A stretch of 64,000 nucleotides of DNA from Caulobacter zeae (GCF_002858925.1 NZ_PJRS01000018.1:186001-250000); one strand, 5' to 3'; shown: positions 25,931 through 36,698, counted from the first letter of the stretch. The notes: generated by a model not told the origin, from the letters alone. A program made the numbers and translations.

Positions 25931-26137
25931 ATGTCCGTCGCTGATTCCGCCATCGACACCGCCGCCATCGCCTACGCCCGCGCGCTGCTTCGCACGCCGC
26001 GCCGGCGCCAGAAGATGCTGCCGGTGCTGCTGGCCGCCGCCTTCGCCGCGGCGGCCGCGGTCAGCTTCGCGACGGTCATGGTGCTGGCCCCGCCGCTCAC
26101 CACCCAGCACCTGCCCAAGGAACGCCTGGGCGACTGA
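25931..26137 (+). CDS. Small single-pass membrane protein, function unknown
   Basis: A 68-residue protein: a basic stretch (RTPRRRQKM, residues 21-29) followed by one hydrophobic segment (about 30-53, LPVLLAAAFAAAAAVSFATV at its start) and a short polar tail. The positive-inside rule puts the N-terminus in the cytoplasm. Its ATG at 25931 has AGAGGCGAA upstream. It is divergent from trpG and 105 bp before the multicopper oxidase. The membrane pattern and good codon use make it a likely real gene, but I recognise no family. Confidence 0.6.
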   Translation: MSVADSAIDTAAIAYARALLRTPRRRQKMLPVLLAAAFAAAAAVSFATVMVLAPPLTTQHLPKERLGD

Positions 26138-26242
26138 TCGGCCTCGTCGACCCAAAATGAGTTCCTAGGGTTGTGAATTCAACTTGAACGACTCTGGCGT
26201 CGCTCTCACCCTCCGGCGATTTTCGGACGCAGGGGGTGCTTC

Positions 26243-28282
26243 ATGCGAAAACTCGGATTGCTGGGCGGCGCGGCTGTCGCCCTGGGCTTCATGGCGGGCG
26301 CGGCGGCGGCCCAGGACGCGCCGTTCTCGGATCCGCCGGTCCTGACTACGGTGGCGCCGGGCGCGGCCGCGCCCGAGGAGCGGCCGGAGATGTTCGGCGA
26401 GCTGCCCGCGCCGCCGCCGTCCGGCGACGAGGTGGTGGCCAGGCTCGACGTGGTGCTGCTGCCGTCCAAGATCTGGAACGCCAACAGCGGCATGACCGAC
26501 GACGTGGAGCTGCGGGCCTATCGCGACGCCCTGCATCCGGCCGAGCCCGGCCGTCCCTATGTCGCCCCGACCCTGGTCTCGCGTCCGGGCCAGACCGTGC
26601 GGGTCAAGATCCGCAACCTGCTGCCGGCCGAGGCCAACTGCCCTGGCCACCCCGCGGACATCAACGTTCCGCACTGCTTCAACACCACCAACCTGCACAG
26701 CCACGGCCTGTGGGTCAGCCCGGCCGGCATCAGCGACAACGTGCTGCGCCAGCTGCCGCCCAATCCCGACTTCACCTACGAATACGAGTACAACATTCCC
26801 GGCGACCACCCGGCCGGCACCTTCTGGTACCACCCGCACGTCCACGGCTCGACGGCGATCCAGGTGGCCAGCGGCCTGGCCGGCGCGCTGGTGATCAAGG
26901 GCGACCGCCTGCCGCGCGTCGACGCGGCGACAAAGGCCGTGATCCCGGGCGACGTCGACCTGCTGCTGCGCAAGGCGCCCGACCACGTCTTCGTGCTGCA
27001 ACAGATCCAGTACGCCTGCCGCGACGCCGACGGCAAGGTGAAGACCAATGCCGACGGCACCTGGCGCTGCGACGCGGGCCAGGTCGGCAAGCTCGACGGC
27101 TACGACCTGTTCGGCGGTCCGCGCTGGAAGAACTCGGGCCGCTTCACCACGGTCAACGGCGCCACCGTCGAGGTGCTGGAGCAGAAGGCCGTGGCCGGCG
27201 CGCCGGAGCGCTGGCGCTTCGTCCACGGCGGCGTCGCCGACACGGTGAAGGTCTCGATCCGCAAGCGCATCGGCAAGAAGTCGCTGGAGGCCATCGCCAA
27301 GGCCGGGGCCATCTCGCAGGACGCCCTGATCGCCAAGGAGTGCGCGCCCTCCAGCCAGGCCATCGCCCAGTTCGAGATCGCCGCCGACGGCCTGACCCGC
27401 GAGGCGGTGCAGGAGCGGACCTCGACGGTGCTGCAACCCGGCTATCGCAGCGACATCCTGGTCAGCTTCCCCGAGGCCGGCTCCTACTGCGTGATCGACG
27501 AACAGGTCGACGTGAAGAAGGACGCCATCGAGGGCAGCTCGGATCGTCGCCAGCTTCTGTTCCTCGTCGACGTCGTCGCCGGCCAGCCCAAGGCCGCCAC
27601 GCCGCGCGACCAGGTCAAGACGCTGCTGGTCGAGGCCGCCCGCAACCTGCCGATCACCGATCCGGCCCTGGCCGAAAGCGTCGTCGCCGGCCTCGAGCGC
27701 GACCTGTCGCTGGCCGCCTTCAAGCCGCACGCCAGCCTGCTGGCGGCCAAGCCCGACCACGACCAGCCATTGATCTTCTCGCTGAGCGTCGAGCCCGCCA
27801 AGCCGGGCGAGAAGAAGGGGCCTGGCCTGGGGCGCACCAAGGAGACGATGCGGCGGTTCGATCCCAACGACTTCTCGCGCACCCTGGTGCTGGGCGACAC
27901 CGACCGCTGGACGCTGGAGACCGCCGACGTCGGCCACCCGTTCCACATCCACGTCAATCCGTTCGAGGTCGAGTCGGTGATCGACGCGGCCGGGGTGGAT
28001 CTCACCCAGCAGGCCGGTTCGCAGTATTTCGGCATGAAGGGCGTCTTCAAGGACACCGTCTTCGTCGAGCCGGGCGTCAAGGTGAACGTGCGCACCCACT
28101 ACGAGCGCTACATCGGCGACTTCGTCCTGCACTGCCACATCCTCAACCACGAGGACGCCGGCATGATGGAGATGGTCCGCATCGCCGACCGCGGTCCTGA
28201 CGGCAAGCCGATGGCCCTGGGCCATGGCCTGACCGACGCCGTGGGCCCCGAAGGCGCGGCCCGGCCCCATACGGGCCACTGA
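26243..28282 (+). CDS. Secreted multicopper oxidase
   Basis: A 679-residue cupredoxin oxidase with a signal peptide (to about residue 23, MAGAAAAQ). All four copper-binding blocks are present: HSHGLW, WYHPHVHG, HPFHIHVNPF and HCHILNHEDAGMM; the last supplies the type-1 Cys-His and an axial Met. These enzymes couple one-electron oxidations to four-electron reduction of O2, and may oxidise Cu(I), phenols or metals in the periplasm. No copB, copC or cueR-like gene is next to it, so copper tolerance is unproven. The start has AGGGGGTG upstream, and a strong terminator follows. It separates trpE from trpGDC. Confidence 0.9.
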   Translation: MRKLGLLGGAAVALGFMAGAAAAQDAPFSDPPVLTTVAPGAAAPEERPEMFGELPAPPPSGDEVVARLDVVLLPSKIWNANSGMTDDVELRAYRDALHPAEPGRPYVAPTLVSRPGQTVRVKIRNLLPAEANCPGHPADINVPHCFNTTNLHSHGLWVSPAGISDNVLRQLPPNPDFTYEYEYNIPGDHPAGTFWYHPHVHGSTAIQVASGLAGALVIKGDRLPRVDAATKAVIPGDVDLLLRKAPDHVFVLQQIQYACRDADGKVKTNADGTWRCDAGQVGKLDGYDLFGGPRWKNSGRFTTVNGATVEVLEQKAVAGAPERWRFVHGGVADTVKVSIRKRIGKKSLEAIAKAGAISQDALIAKECAPSSQAIAQFEIAADGLTREAVQERTSTVLQPGYRSDILVSFPEAGSYCVIDEQVDVKKDAIEGSSDRRQLLFLVDVVAGQPKAATPRDQVKTLLVEAARNLPITDPALAESVVAGLERDLSLAAFKPHASLLAAKPDHDQPLIFSLSVEPAKPGEKKGPGLGRTKETMRRFDPNDFSRTLVLGDTDRWTLETADVGHPFHIHVNPFEVESVIDAAGVDLTQQAGSQYFGMKGVFKDTVFVEPGVKVNVRTHYERYIGDFVLHCHILNHEDAGMMEMVRIADRGPDGKPMALGHGLTDAVGPEGAARPHTGH

Positions 28283-28288
28283 ACGACA

Positions 28289-28323
28289 AAGGGGCGGCCC
28301 GATAGGCCGCCCCTTCTTCTTTT
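28289..28323 (+). terminator. Rho-independent terminator after the multicopper oxidase
   Basis: GGGGCGGCC (28291-28299) and GGCCGCCCC (28305-28313) form a perfect 9-bp stem, extended by AA/TT pairs, with a 5-nt loop. TTCTTCTTTT follows. It lies just downstream of the convergent trpE stop. Confidence 0.88.
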
Positions 28324-28337
28324 CCGCTGGAGGCGCC

Positions 28338-29873
28338 TCAGGCGAAGCGCCAGGCTTCCTCGGCGGCGCGCTTGAGGGCGCGGGACTTGTGCAGCGTCTC
28401 GTCGTACTCGGCGTCCGGGTCGCTGTCGGCCACCACGCCGCCGCCGGCCTGGACGTACATCATCCCGTCCTTGACCAGGGCCGTGCGCAGCACGATGCAG
28501 GTGTCCACCGAGCCGTCGGCGCCGATGTAGCCCACCGCGCCGGCGTAGCCGATGCCGCGCTTCTCGACTTCCAGTTCGTCGATGATCTCCATCGCCCGCA
28601 CCTTGGGCGCGCCCGACAGCGTGCCGGCGGGCAGGGCCGCCATCAGCACGTCGACCGGATCGACGTTCGTGGGCGCGTCGCCCTCGACGTTCGAGACGAT
28701 GTGCATCACGTGGCTGTAGCGCTCGATCGTGAAGCTGTCGGTGACCCGAACGTTGGCGTGCTTGCCGGCCTTGGGCTTCTCGTTCGAACCGGCCTGGCCC
28801 AGCATGGCCACGCGGCCCACGTCGTTGCGGCCCAGGTCCAGCAGCATCAGGTGTTCGGACCGTTCCTTCGGATCGGCCAGCAGTTCCTTTTCCAGCGCCA
28901 GGTCTTCTTCCGGCGTGGCGCCGCGCGGGCGGGTGCCGGCGATCGGGCGGATGGTGATCTTGCCGTCTCGCAGGCGCACCAGGATCTCGGGGCTGGAGCC
29001 CACCAGGTTGAAGCCGTCCAGGTCCAGGAAGAACAGGAACGGCGACGGGTTGGTCCGACGCAGCGAGCGGTACAGCGCGAAGGCGTCCAGGCCGAAGGGG
29101 GCCCGGAAGCGGTGGCTGGGCACCACCTGGAAAATGTCGCCGGCCCGGATGTACTCCTTGGCCTTCTCGACGACCTCGCGGTAGTCCTCGCGGCTGACCG
29201 GGGTGGTGAACTCCATCGGCCCCTTAGCGCTACGCGGCGCGTCGTGGGCCAGCGGACGGCGCAGGTCGGCCATCACCGTCTCGATGCGCTCGCGGGCGGC
29301 CGCATAGGCCTCCTTGGCCGACACGCCGGGCGTCGGGCGCGCCGTCGTGGTCAGGATGATCTCCTGGGCGATGGCGTCGAACACGGCCACGATCGAGGGC
29401 CGGGTCATGATGCCGTCGGGCAGGCCAAGCGCGTCCGGATTGATGTCCGGCAGCTTCTCGACCAGGCGCACGGTGTCGTAGCCCAGCGCGCCGAAGATCC
29501 CCGCCGCCATCGGCGGCAGGCCGGCCGGCAGCTCCATCTTCGACTGGGCGATCAGGTCGCGCAGGCTATCCAGCGCGCCGCCTTCCAGCGGGGCGAACTT
29601 GCCGGCGGCGATGTCGTCGCCGCGGGCGATCTCGGCCTTGTCGCCGCGGCAGCGCCAGACGACGTCGGGCTTCATGGCCACGATCGAGTAGCGGCCGCGC
29701 CAGGCGCCGCCCTCGACGCTTTCGAACAGGAAGGCGTAGGGCCGGCCGTGGCCGATCTTCAGATAGGCCGAGACCGGGGTCTCGAGATCGTCGATCAGCC
29801 GCGTCCAGACCAGCTGCGGGAGGCCGGCGTCGTAGCCGGCCGCAAAGGCGTCGAAGCCAGGCTCCAGGCTCAT
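28338..29873 (-). CDS. trpE: Anthranilate synthase component I
   Basis: A 511-residue chorismate-binding enzyme making anthranilate with TrpG. The feedback-site region is ESVEGGAWRGRYS near the N-terminus; the catalytic core has GSSPEILVR, RPIAGTRPRG, SEHLMLLDLGRND, PAGTLSGAPK and GYAGAVGYIG. The open frame extends far upstream, but ATG 29873 begins homology and overlaps the ppiD stop as ATGA, so the two genes are translationally coupled. I see no leader-peptide attenuator just before it. Confidence 0.95.
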   Translation of the reverse strand: MSLEPGFDAFAAGYDAGLPQLVWTRLIDDLETPVSAYLKIGHGRPYAFLFESVEGGAWRGRYSIVAMKPDVVWRCRGDKAEIARGDDIAAGKFAPLEGGALDSLRDLIAQSKMELPAGLPPMAAGIFGALGYDTVRLVEKLPDINPDALGLPDGIMTRPSIVAVFDAIAQEIILTTTARPTPGVSAKEAYAAARERIETVMADLRRPLAHDAPRSAKGPMEFTTPVSREDYREVVEKAKEYIRAGDIFQVVPSHRFRAPFGLDAFALYRSLRRTNPSPFLFFLDLDGFNLVGSSPEILVRLRDGKITIRPIAGTRPRGATPEEDLALEKELLADPKERSEHLMLLDLGRNDVGRVAMLGQAGSNEKPKAGKHANVRVTDSFTIERYSHVMHIVSNVEGDAPTNVDPVDVLMAALPAGTLSGAPKVRAMEIIDELEVEKRGIGYAGAVGYIGADGSVDTCIVLRTALVKDGMMYVQAGGGVVADSDPDAEYDETLHKSRALKRAAEEAWRFA

Positions 29874-31840
29874 TGAGCCGCGGCCTTCTTGGCGCCGCCC
29901 TTGGCCGCGCCGTCCTTCTCGGTCTTGGCCAGCGCCTCGGTGTCGACGCCGATCGCCTGGCGGGCCAGGTTCAGGTTCAGCTTCGGCTTCAGCTTGTCGC
30001 GGGCGGCGGTGCGGCCGGCCTGACCGATATCGCGCATGTAGGCCATGCTGGTCTGCGGGCGCATGGTCTCGGTGGCGCGGGCGATCTCGGCGTTGTCGCC
30101 GGCGCGGACGGCGTCGATGCGGCCGACCACGTAGCCGACCTGCGGAGCGCGGGCGGCGAAGACCTCGCCGGGCTTGGCGTTGAACGAGGCGATCAGCAGG
30201 TCGCGGCCGAGGGCCTGGTGCTGCTGGGCGTTCTCGCGCGACAGGCCCTGGACCTTCATGACCTTGGCGTTGGCCGAGGCGGCGACGGCTTCCATCGATT
30301 CGCCCTTGCGGACGCGGACGGCCAGTTCGTCGGCCTTGGCCTTCAGGCGCTTGACCAGTTCGTTGATCATCCACTGCTGGGCCAGCGGCGCGCGGACCTC
30401 GGCCAGCGGGGGCAGGGCGGCCTTGTTCACCTTCTCGACGCGGACGGCGAAGTATTCGCCCTTGCCCGCTTCGATCAGGTCGCTCTCGCCGCCGGCCGGC
30501 AGGGCGAAGGCGGCCTTCAGCACGTCGGGGGTCAGGCCCGCGGCCGGCTGGCCGCCGAGGTCCGTGCCCTGCGCCGTGAGCGGAGCGGTCGTGACGACCA
30601 GGGCGCCGGCCTTGCCGGCGGCGTCGACGACGTTGGCGCCGCCGTCGCGGGCGTCCTGGAAGGCCTGGGTCTGGTCATAGGCCTTGGACTGGGCGGCCTG
30701 CACGCGCAGGTCGGCTTCGATCTGCGGGCGGGCGGCTTCCAGCGAGGCGGCCTTGGCGGCGTTGATCTTCAGCACCTTGACGACCGACTGGCCCAGCTCG
30801 CCGGCGATCGGCGCGCTGACCTGGCCTTCGCCGAGGCTGAAGGCGGCGTCGGCGACCTTGCGGTCGGGCAGGGCGGTCTTGGGCTTGTCGAGGATCATCA
30901 CCGGCTGCTTGCCGTAGGCCTTGGCCACGTCGGCCGGGGCCTCGCCCTTGCGCAGGCGGTCGGCGATGGCGGCGGCGGCCTTGGCGTCCGGGGCGACGAT
31001 CTGCACCAGCGAACGGGTTTCCGGCTGGGCCAGGGTGTCCTTGCGGAAGTCGAAGGTCTTCTGCACCTCGGCCGGGTCGACGGTCACCGACGGCTCCAGG
31101 GACTTGGCGCTGAAGCGCACGACCGACAGGACGCGGGTTTCGGGCAGGGTCAGGCGGGCGGCGTTCTCGGTCATGAACGCCTGCAGCTGGGCGTCGGTCG
31201 GCGCGGCCGGCTGCTGGACGCTGGTCGGGTTGATGGCGAAGGCCGAAAGCTCGCGGCTCTCCAGGCCGTAGACCGCCTGCAGGGCCGAATAGATGCGCGG
31301 GGTGCGCAGGCCGTTGGCGACGCTGGCGTAGAACTGCGACTGGGCGATCTCGTCGCGCAGCGAGGCCTCGTAGCCGGCCGGGGTCATGCCGTTGTCGGCC
31401 AGCAGGCGCTGGTACATCTGCTTGTCGAACTTGCCGGTCACCGGGTCGAACGGACGCGTGCCGGGCGGCAGCTGGCTCAGCTGCTTGTGCAGGGTCTCGC
31501 CGACCAGGGCCTCGGACGGGCGCACGCCCATCTTCTTGATCAGCTCGGCCATCGATTCCTGCAGCGCCAGCTCCTGGAGCATGCCGCGGTCGACGCCGCG
31601 CTGGACGGCTTCGTCCGGCGTCAGGGTCTGGCCCTGCTGCTGCAGCTGGTTGCGGTAGTTGTCGAAGCGCGCCTTGAAGTCCTCGGGCGAAACCGAGCGT
31701 GAGCCGACCTCGATCACCTTGTTGGTGCTGGGGCGGCTGAAGACGTCGCTGATCCCGAAGATCGCGAAGCTGACGATCAGCAGGGCGAACAGGACGATCG
31801 CGAAGGGCGATTTGGCGAAAGAGCGAAAGCCGGCGAGCAT
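29870..31840 (-). CDS. ppiD: Membrane-anchored SurA/PpiD-type peptidyl-prolyl isomerase chaperone
   Basis: A 656-residue protein with one N-terminal membrane anchor (about residues 9-30, FAIVLFALLIVSFAIFG) and a large periplasmic part. The SurA_N-like chaperone region spans about 40-250, and a parvulin-type PPIC region about 250-400. The architecture is that of PpiD/SurA-N-3 proteins that help outer-membrane proteins fold after Sec export. The tail is Lys/Ala-rich. ATG 31840 begins the anchor; the frame upstream has no plausible protein. It is coupled to trpE by a 4-nt overlap, which has no obvious functional reason. Confidence 0.88.
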   Translation of the reverse strand: MLAGFRSFAKSPFAIVLFALLIVSFAIFGISDVFSRPSTNKVIEVGSRSVSPEDFKARFDNYRNQLQQQGQTLTPDEAVQRGVDRGMLQELALQESMAELIKKMGVRPSEALVGETLHKQLSQLPPGTRPFDPVTGKFDKQMYQRLLADNGMTPAGYEASLRDEIAQSQFYASVANGLRTPRIYSALQAVYGLESRELSAFAINPTSVQQPAAPTDAQLQAFMTENAARLTLPETRVLSVVRFSAKSLEPSVTVDPAEVQKTFDFRKDTLAQPETRSLVQIVAPDAKAAAAIADRLRKGEAPADVAKAYGKQPVMILDKPKTALPDRKVADAAFSLGEGQVSAPIAGELGQSVVKVLKINAAKAASLEAARPQIEADLRVQAAQSKAYDQTQAFQDARDGGANVVDAAGKAGALVVTTAPLTAQGTDLGGQPAAGLTPDVLKAAFALPAGGESDLIEAGKGEYFAVRVEKVNKAALPPLAEVRAPLAQQWMINELVKRLKAKADELAVRVRKGESMEAVAASANAKVMKVQGLSRENAQQHQALGRDLLIASFNAKPGEVFAARAPQVGYVVGRIDAVRAGDNAEIARATETMRPQTSMAYMRDIGQAGRTAARDKLKPKLNLNLARQAIGVDTEALAKTEKDGAAKGGAKKAAAQ

Positions 31841-32006
31841 GACGTTTGAAACTACCTTCTTCGATTCCGCCCAATTGCGTGCGCGTGGGCGACCGCCCTG
31901 GGGCGACGCATCCGATGCGAGCAAGCGGGTATAGTAGAGGCCAAGGTGCGTGAGCAAGCCGAAGCGGACTTGACTTACCAAGGGAGCGCGTCCCCAAAGC
32001 CTCCTC

Positions 32007-32768
32007 ATGACCGTTTCTCTTACGACGCCCCGGCCGTTGATCGCCGGGAACTGGAAGATGTTCGGCCTTGAGGCTTCGCTCGACGAGGCCAGAGCCGTGG
32101 CCGCCGCGGTGGCGCAAACCCCGCCCGCGGCGCGTGTCGCCATCTGTCCGCCCGCCACCTTGCTGCACCGCATGTCCGAGGCGCTTTCGGGCGAGTCGGT
32201 GATCGTCGGCGGCCAGGACTGCCACGCCGCGCCGCAAGGGGCCTACACCGGCGACATCTCCGCGCCGATGCTGGCCGACGCCGGCGCGACGCTGGTGATT
32301 CTCGGTCACTCCGAGCGTCGGGGCAGCTACGACGAGACCTGCGAGGAAGTGTCGGCCAAGGTGCTGGCCGCCCTGGCCGCAGGTCTCGAGCCGGTGATCT
32401 GCCTGGGCGAGACCCTCGTCCAGCGCGAGGCTGGCCAGGCGGAACCGATCGTCACCGGCCAGGCCCGCGACTCGCTGCCCGACGACCTGGCCGGCCAGGC
32501 CTTCGCCGTCGCCTACGAGCCGGTGTGGGCCATCGGCACGGGCCTGACCCCGACCGTCGCCGACATCGGCGCCATTCACGCGGCGATCCGGGCCGTGCTG
32601 GTCGAGCGCTTCGGCGACCACGGGGCAAGCGTGCCGATTCTCTACGGCGGCTCGGTGAAGCCCGAGAACGCCGCCGAGATCCTGGCCACGCCGGAAGTCG
32701 GCGGCGCCCTGGTCGGCGGCGCCTCGCTGAAGGCCAAGGATTTCCTGGCCATCATCGCGGCGGCCTGA
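32007..32768 (+). CDS. tpiA: Triosephosphate isomerase
   Basis: A 253-residue TIM barrel interconverting dihydroxyacetone phosphate and glyceraldehyde 3-phosphate. Catalytic Asn/Lys are in GNWKM (residues 14-18), His in GHSERR and Glu in YEPVWAIGTG. The phosphate loop is YGGSVKPEN and GGASL. It is divergent from ppiD with a 166-bp shared promoter region. Confidence 0.97.
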   Translation: MTVSLTTPRPLIAGNWKMFGLEASLDEARAVAAAVAQTPPAARVAICPPATLLHRMSEALSGESVIVGGQDCHAAPQGAYTGDISAPMLADAGATLVILGHSERRGSYDETCEEVSAKVLAALAAGLEPVICLGETLVQREAGQAEPIVTGQARDSLPDDLAGQAFAVAYEPVWAIGTGLTPTVADIGAIHAAIRAVLVERFGDHGASVPILYGGSVKPENAAEILATPEVGGALVGGASLKAKDFLAIIAAA

Positions 32769-32778
32769 GGAATTAGAG

Positions 32779-32803
32779 CCCTTCCCCCTTTGATGGGGAA
32801 GGG
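32779..32803. terminator. Hairpin after tpiA
   Basis: CCCTTCCCC (32779-32787) pairs exactly with GGGGAAGGG (32795-32803) across 7 nt, 11 bp after the tpiA stop. No T-run follows. It resembles stem 1 of the G-rich repeat found at other gene ends in this window. Confidence 0.55.
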
Positions 32804-33450
32804 AGAAGACCGCCGGACGGGGATAGAGCAGCGCCGATCCCCGCCGTTCGCCGAAAAGAGTTCCACGAACTCAACGCCCTACGACTTTCTGAAGCCCGCC
32901 GATCAGACGCGCTAGAACCCACCGTACAATCTACCCGTCTCGCCGCACCGAAGGGGCGCAAGGCCAGCGACCATGCGGCGGCGGGATGCAGTCGAGCGGG
33001 AACGAGTCCGGTCGGGAAAGCCGGACGCTCGGGGACCTGGCGCTGGCCAGGCCCGCCCGCCGTCGGCTTCGTCGGGGACAGACGGGAGAGACGCTCCTAC
33101 CCAGGACATCCCCGCCCCGCGGCGCGCCTTCCGGGAAACCGGCGGGCGCGCTCCGGCAAGGCGTCAACAGCGCCGCCGGCCGGAGGCTGATGGAAAACGG
33201 CGGCGCGGAGCGCCCGGCTTCGTCGAAACGGTAACTTGCTGAAAACAGCTTCCGGGCGTCGCCCGGGCACCCCGCACCCCTTCGATCAACTCGCAGCGAA
33301 AGCGCGAGGCCACGAAGCCACGCCCCAAGATCCTCCCCCTCTGGGGGAGGTGTCCGCGAAGCGGACGGAGGGGGGGCTGTTGTCAGCTCTCGAGACGTTT
33401 GAAAGTCATCCCCCCACCGATCGCCTCCTCCTTCAGGGAGCGTCCTGGTT
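32804..33450. other. Gene-free, structure-rich 650-bp region
   Basis: Several open frames cross this region, but none has a ribosome site or protein-like composition, so I call no gene. It holds clustered short hairpins: GTCCGG/CCGGAC (33006-33011 with 33021-33026) and CCTGGC/GCCAGG (33036-33041 with 33046-33051). It also has many GGAAAC/GAAA loops up to about 33230, then a G-rich repeat (33332-33376). I checked by eye for RNase P, tmRNA and SRP RNA signatures and did not find them. It could encode an unrecognised structured RNA or be decayed sequence. Confidence 0.45.
33332..33376. repeat. G-rich intergenic repeat, second copy
   Basis: CCTCCCCC (33332-33339) and GGGGGAGG (33343-33350) form stem 1. 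GTCCGC-GAA-GCGGAC (33352-33366) forms the mini-hairpin. A run GGAGGGGGGG follows. The order of parts matches 13744-13790. Confidence 0.65.
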
Positions 33451-33966
33451 TCAAAGCTCCAGGTCGAACAACCGTCCATCCCGGCGCTCGCCGTCGCGGT
33501 CGACCTGGCCCTTCAGATAGGCCGCGCCCTTGAAGCCCAGCCGCTCCAGCAGCTTCTCGGCGCGGGCGTCGCCCACCTGGGTGCGGGCGATGATGTGCTT
33601 GAGCTCGCCGGCGGCGGCGTGGGCGAGGAGGGCGGTCACCGCCTCGTGGGCGTAGCCGCGGCCCCAGCTCTCACGCGCCACGATGAAGCGCAGTTCGGCC
33701 CGGTGGCGGCGCTCGTCGATCTCGACGAACTCGCAGGCGCCGACGAAGTCGCCGGTCGCGGTCAGCCGGATGGTCCAGTAGAGCGCCGTGCCGGCCTGCA
33801 TGTCCTCGACCTGGCCGACGACGCAGGCGGCGACCTCGTCGGGATCCTCCAGCGGGGCGCGGTCCCAGTGGGCCATCAGCTCCGGATCGCTGAGGAACGG
33901 ATAGATGAGCGGAGCGTCTTCGGCGACCAGCGGCTTCAGCGTCAGGCGTTCGGTCTCGAGAATCAT
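33451..33966 (-). CDS. GNAT-family N-acetyltransferase (RimJ/RimL type)
   Basis: A 171-residue acetyltransferase. It opens with the RimJ/RimL-like ETERLTLKPLVAEDAP; the acetyl-CoA loop is in ARESWGRGYAHEAVTALL (about residues 105-122), and the C-terminal motif is GDARAEKLLERLGF. It transfers acetyl from acetyl-CoA to an unknown amine, possibly a ribosomal or other protein N-terminus. It stands alone, convergent with the gene-free gap after tpiA. Confidence 0.85.
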   Translation of the reverse strand: MILETERLTLKPLVAEDAPLIYPFLSDPELMAHWDRAPLEDPDEVAACVVGQVEDMQAGTALYWTIRLTATGDFVGACEFVEIDERRHRAELRFIVARESWGRGYAHEAVTALLAHAAAGELKHIIARTQVGDARAEKLLERLGFKGAAYLKGQVDRDGERRDGRLFDLEL

Positions 33967-34124
33967 GCGCGCCCTAAAGCTTGGATTGGGGAACTTGGAT
34001 TTGAGGAACTTGAGTTGGCCGGCCGTCGCCCCACCTATGGCGTGCGCGCGCCGGTAGTGGTAGAGGGGCCGCTTCGTTTTTCACAGTCGGTTCGCCGGCT
34101 GCCCGGATCGAGAACTGTTTCGTC

Positions 34125-34571
34125 ATGCTCATCGGCATCCTGCTGGCCATCAACATCATCGTCTGCATCACGCTGATCGGCTTCGTGCTGCTCCAGCGTT
34201 CGGAGGGCGGCGCCCTGGGCATGGGCGGCGGCGGCGCCGGCAACTTCATGACCGCGCGCGGCGCGGGCGACTTCATGACCCGCATGACCTGGATCCTGTT
34301 CTCGGTGTTCCTGGTCATCAGCCTGGTGCTGACCGTCCTGACGGGCCGCATCGGCGGCGCCGATTCGGTGGTCGACAAGCTGAAGATCGACAGCCTCGAC
34401 ACCAAGACCCTGAACGCCCCGGCCGCTCCGAGCGTCCCGGCTCCGGGTTCGGCCGTTCCGGCTCCGGGCGCGACCGCGCCGAGCGCCGTGCCGGCCCCGC
34501 AACTCAGCGTTCCGGCTCCGGCTCCGGCCGCTCCTGCGCCGGCCGCTCCGGCCCAGACCCCCGCCCAATAA
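34125..34571 (+). CDS. secG: SecG subunit of the Sec translocon
   Basis: A 148-residue SecG with two membrane helices (about residues 2-23 and 55-76). The conserved cytoplasmic loop is LLQRSEGGALGMGGGG. A long Pro/Ala/Val-rich tail (about 95-148) is typical of alphaproteobacterial SecG. SecG aids SecA-driven export through SecYE. The tpiA-secG-pyrG order is common in related genomes; here a GNAT gene and a gap separate tpiA from secG. Confidence 0.93.
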   Translation: MLIGILLAINIIVCITLIGFVLLQRSEGGALGMGGGGAGNFMTARGAGDFMTRMTWILFSVFLVISLVLTVLTGRIGGADSVVDKLKIDSLDTKTLNAPAAPSVPAPGSAVPAPGATAPSAVPAPQLSVPAPAPAAPAPAAPAQTPAQ

Positions 34572-34642
34572 GGGTGGGGGATCGAAACTTGTTTATGAAC
34601 GTCGGTCTTTTCGCCGCGATCGCCGAATCGCGGGTAATCTGA

Positions 34643-36301
<1,659 letters not shown>

Positions 36302-36417
36302 ACTGGCGAGTTGCATGTCTGGAGAGATTCAGGCATAAGCGCGCCCTCACGCGGCGGCTAGGGTCGAACCCGAGTCGCCGCTTTCGATTTTCACGCTCAG
36401 CGAGCAGAGTCACTCCG

Positions 36418-36600
36418 ATGGCCGTTCCTAAAAGAAAAACTTCGCCTTCTCGCCGGAACATGCGCCGGTCGCACCACGCCCTGGGCGCTAATTCCTTCGT
36501 CGAAGACAAGGACTCGGGCGAGCTGCGTCGTCCGCACCACGTCGACCTGAAGACCGGCCTGTACAACGGCAAGCAGATCCTGACCCCGAAGGAAGACTAA
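36418..36600 (+). CDS. rpmF: 50S ribosomal protein L32
   Basis: A 60-residue basic protein with the L32 opening [20 protein letters not shown]. It lacks the zinc-binding cysteines of the C+ form (the C-terminal half has none), as in many alphaproteobacteria. It lies 116 bp after pyrG, and a strong terminator follows 65 bp downstream. Confidence 0.96.
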   Translation: MAVPKRKTSPSRRNMRRSHHALGANSFVEDKDSGELRRPHHVDLKTGLYNGKQILTPKED

Positions 36601-36665
36601 GGTCTTTCTTCCTTGCGGGGGGCCTTCGAGGGCGCCTCGCCAGGATTTCGCGTCTGACGCTTCGA

Positions 36666-36698
36666 AAGCGCCGCCCGGCTCGCCCGGGCGGCGCTTTT
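36666..36698 (+). terminator. Rho-independent terminator after rpmF
   Basis: GCGCCGCCCGG (36668-36678) pairs exactly with CCGGGCGGCGC (36684-36694) around a 5-nt loop, extended by AA/TT, then TTTTCG. Confidence 0.85.

Noticed and set aside
30000..32006. trp attenuator or leader peptide upstream of trpE
   Set aside because: trpE directly overlaps ppiD, and I saw no Trp-rich leader with competing stems before ppiD or trpG.
32804..33331. RNase P RNA, tmRNA or SRP RNA in the gap after tpiA
   Set aside because: No GAGGAAAGTCCGG-type, tmRNA tRNA-like or SRP tetraloop core could be found on either strand by eye.
32931..33479. 182-codon minus-strand frame in the same gap
   Set aside because: Pro/Ser/Arg-rich, crosses the G-rich repeat and has no ribosome site.
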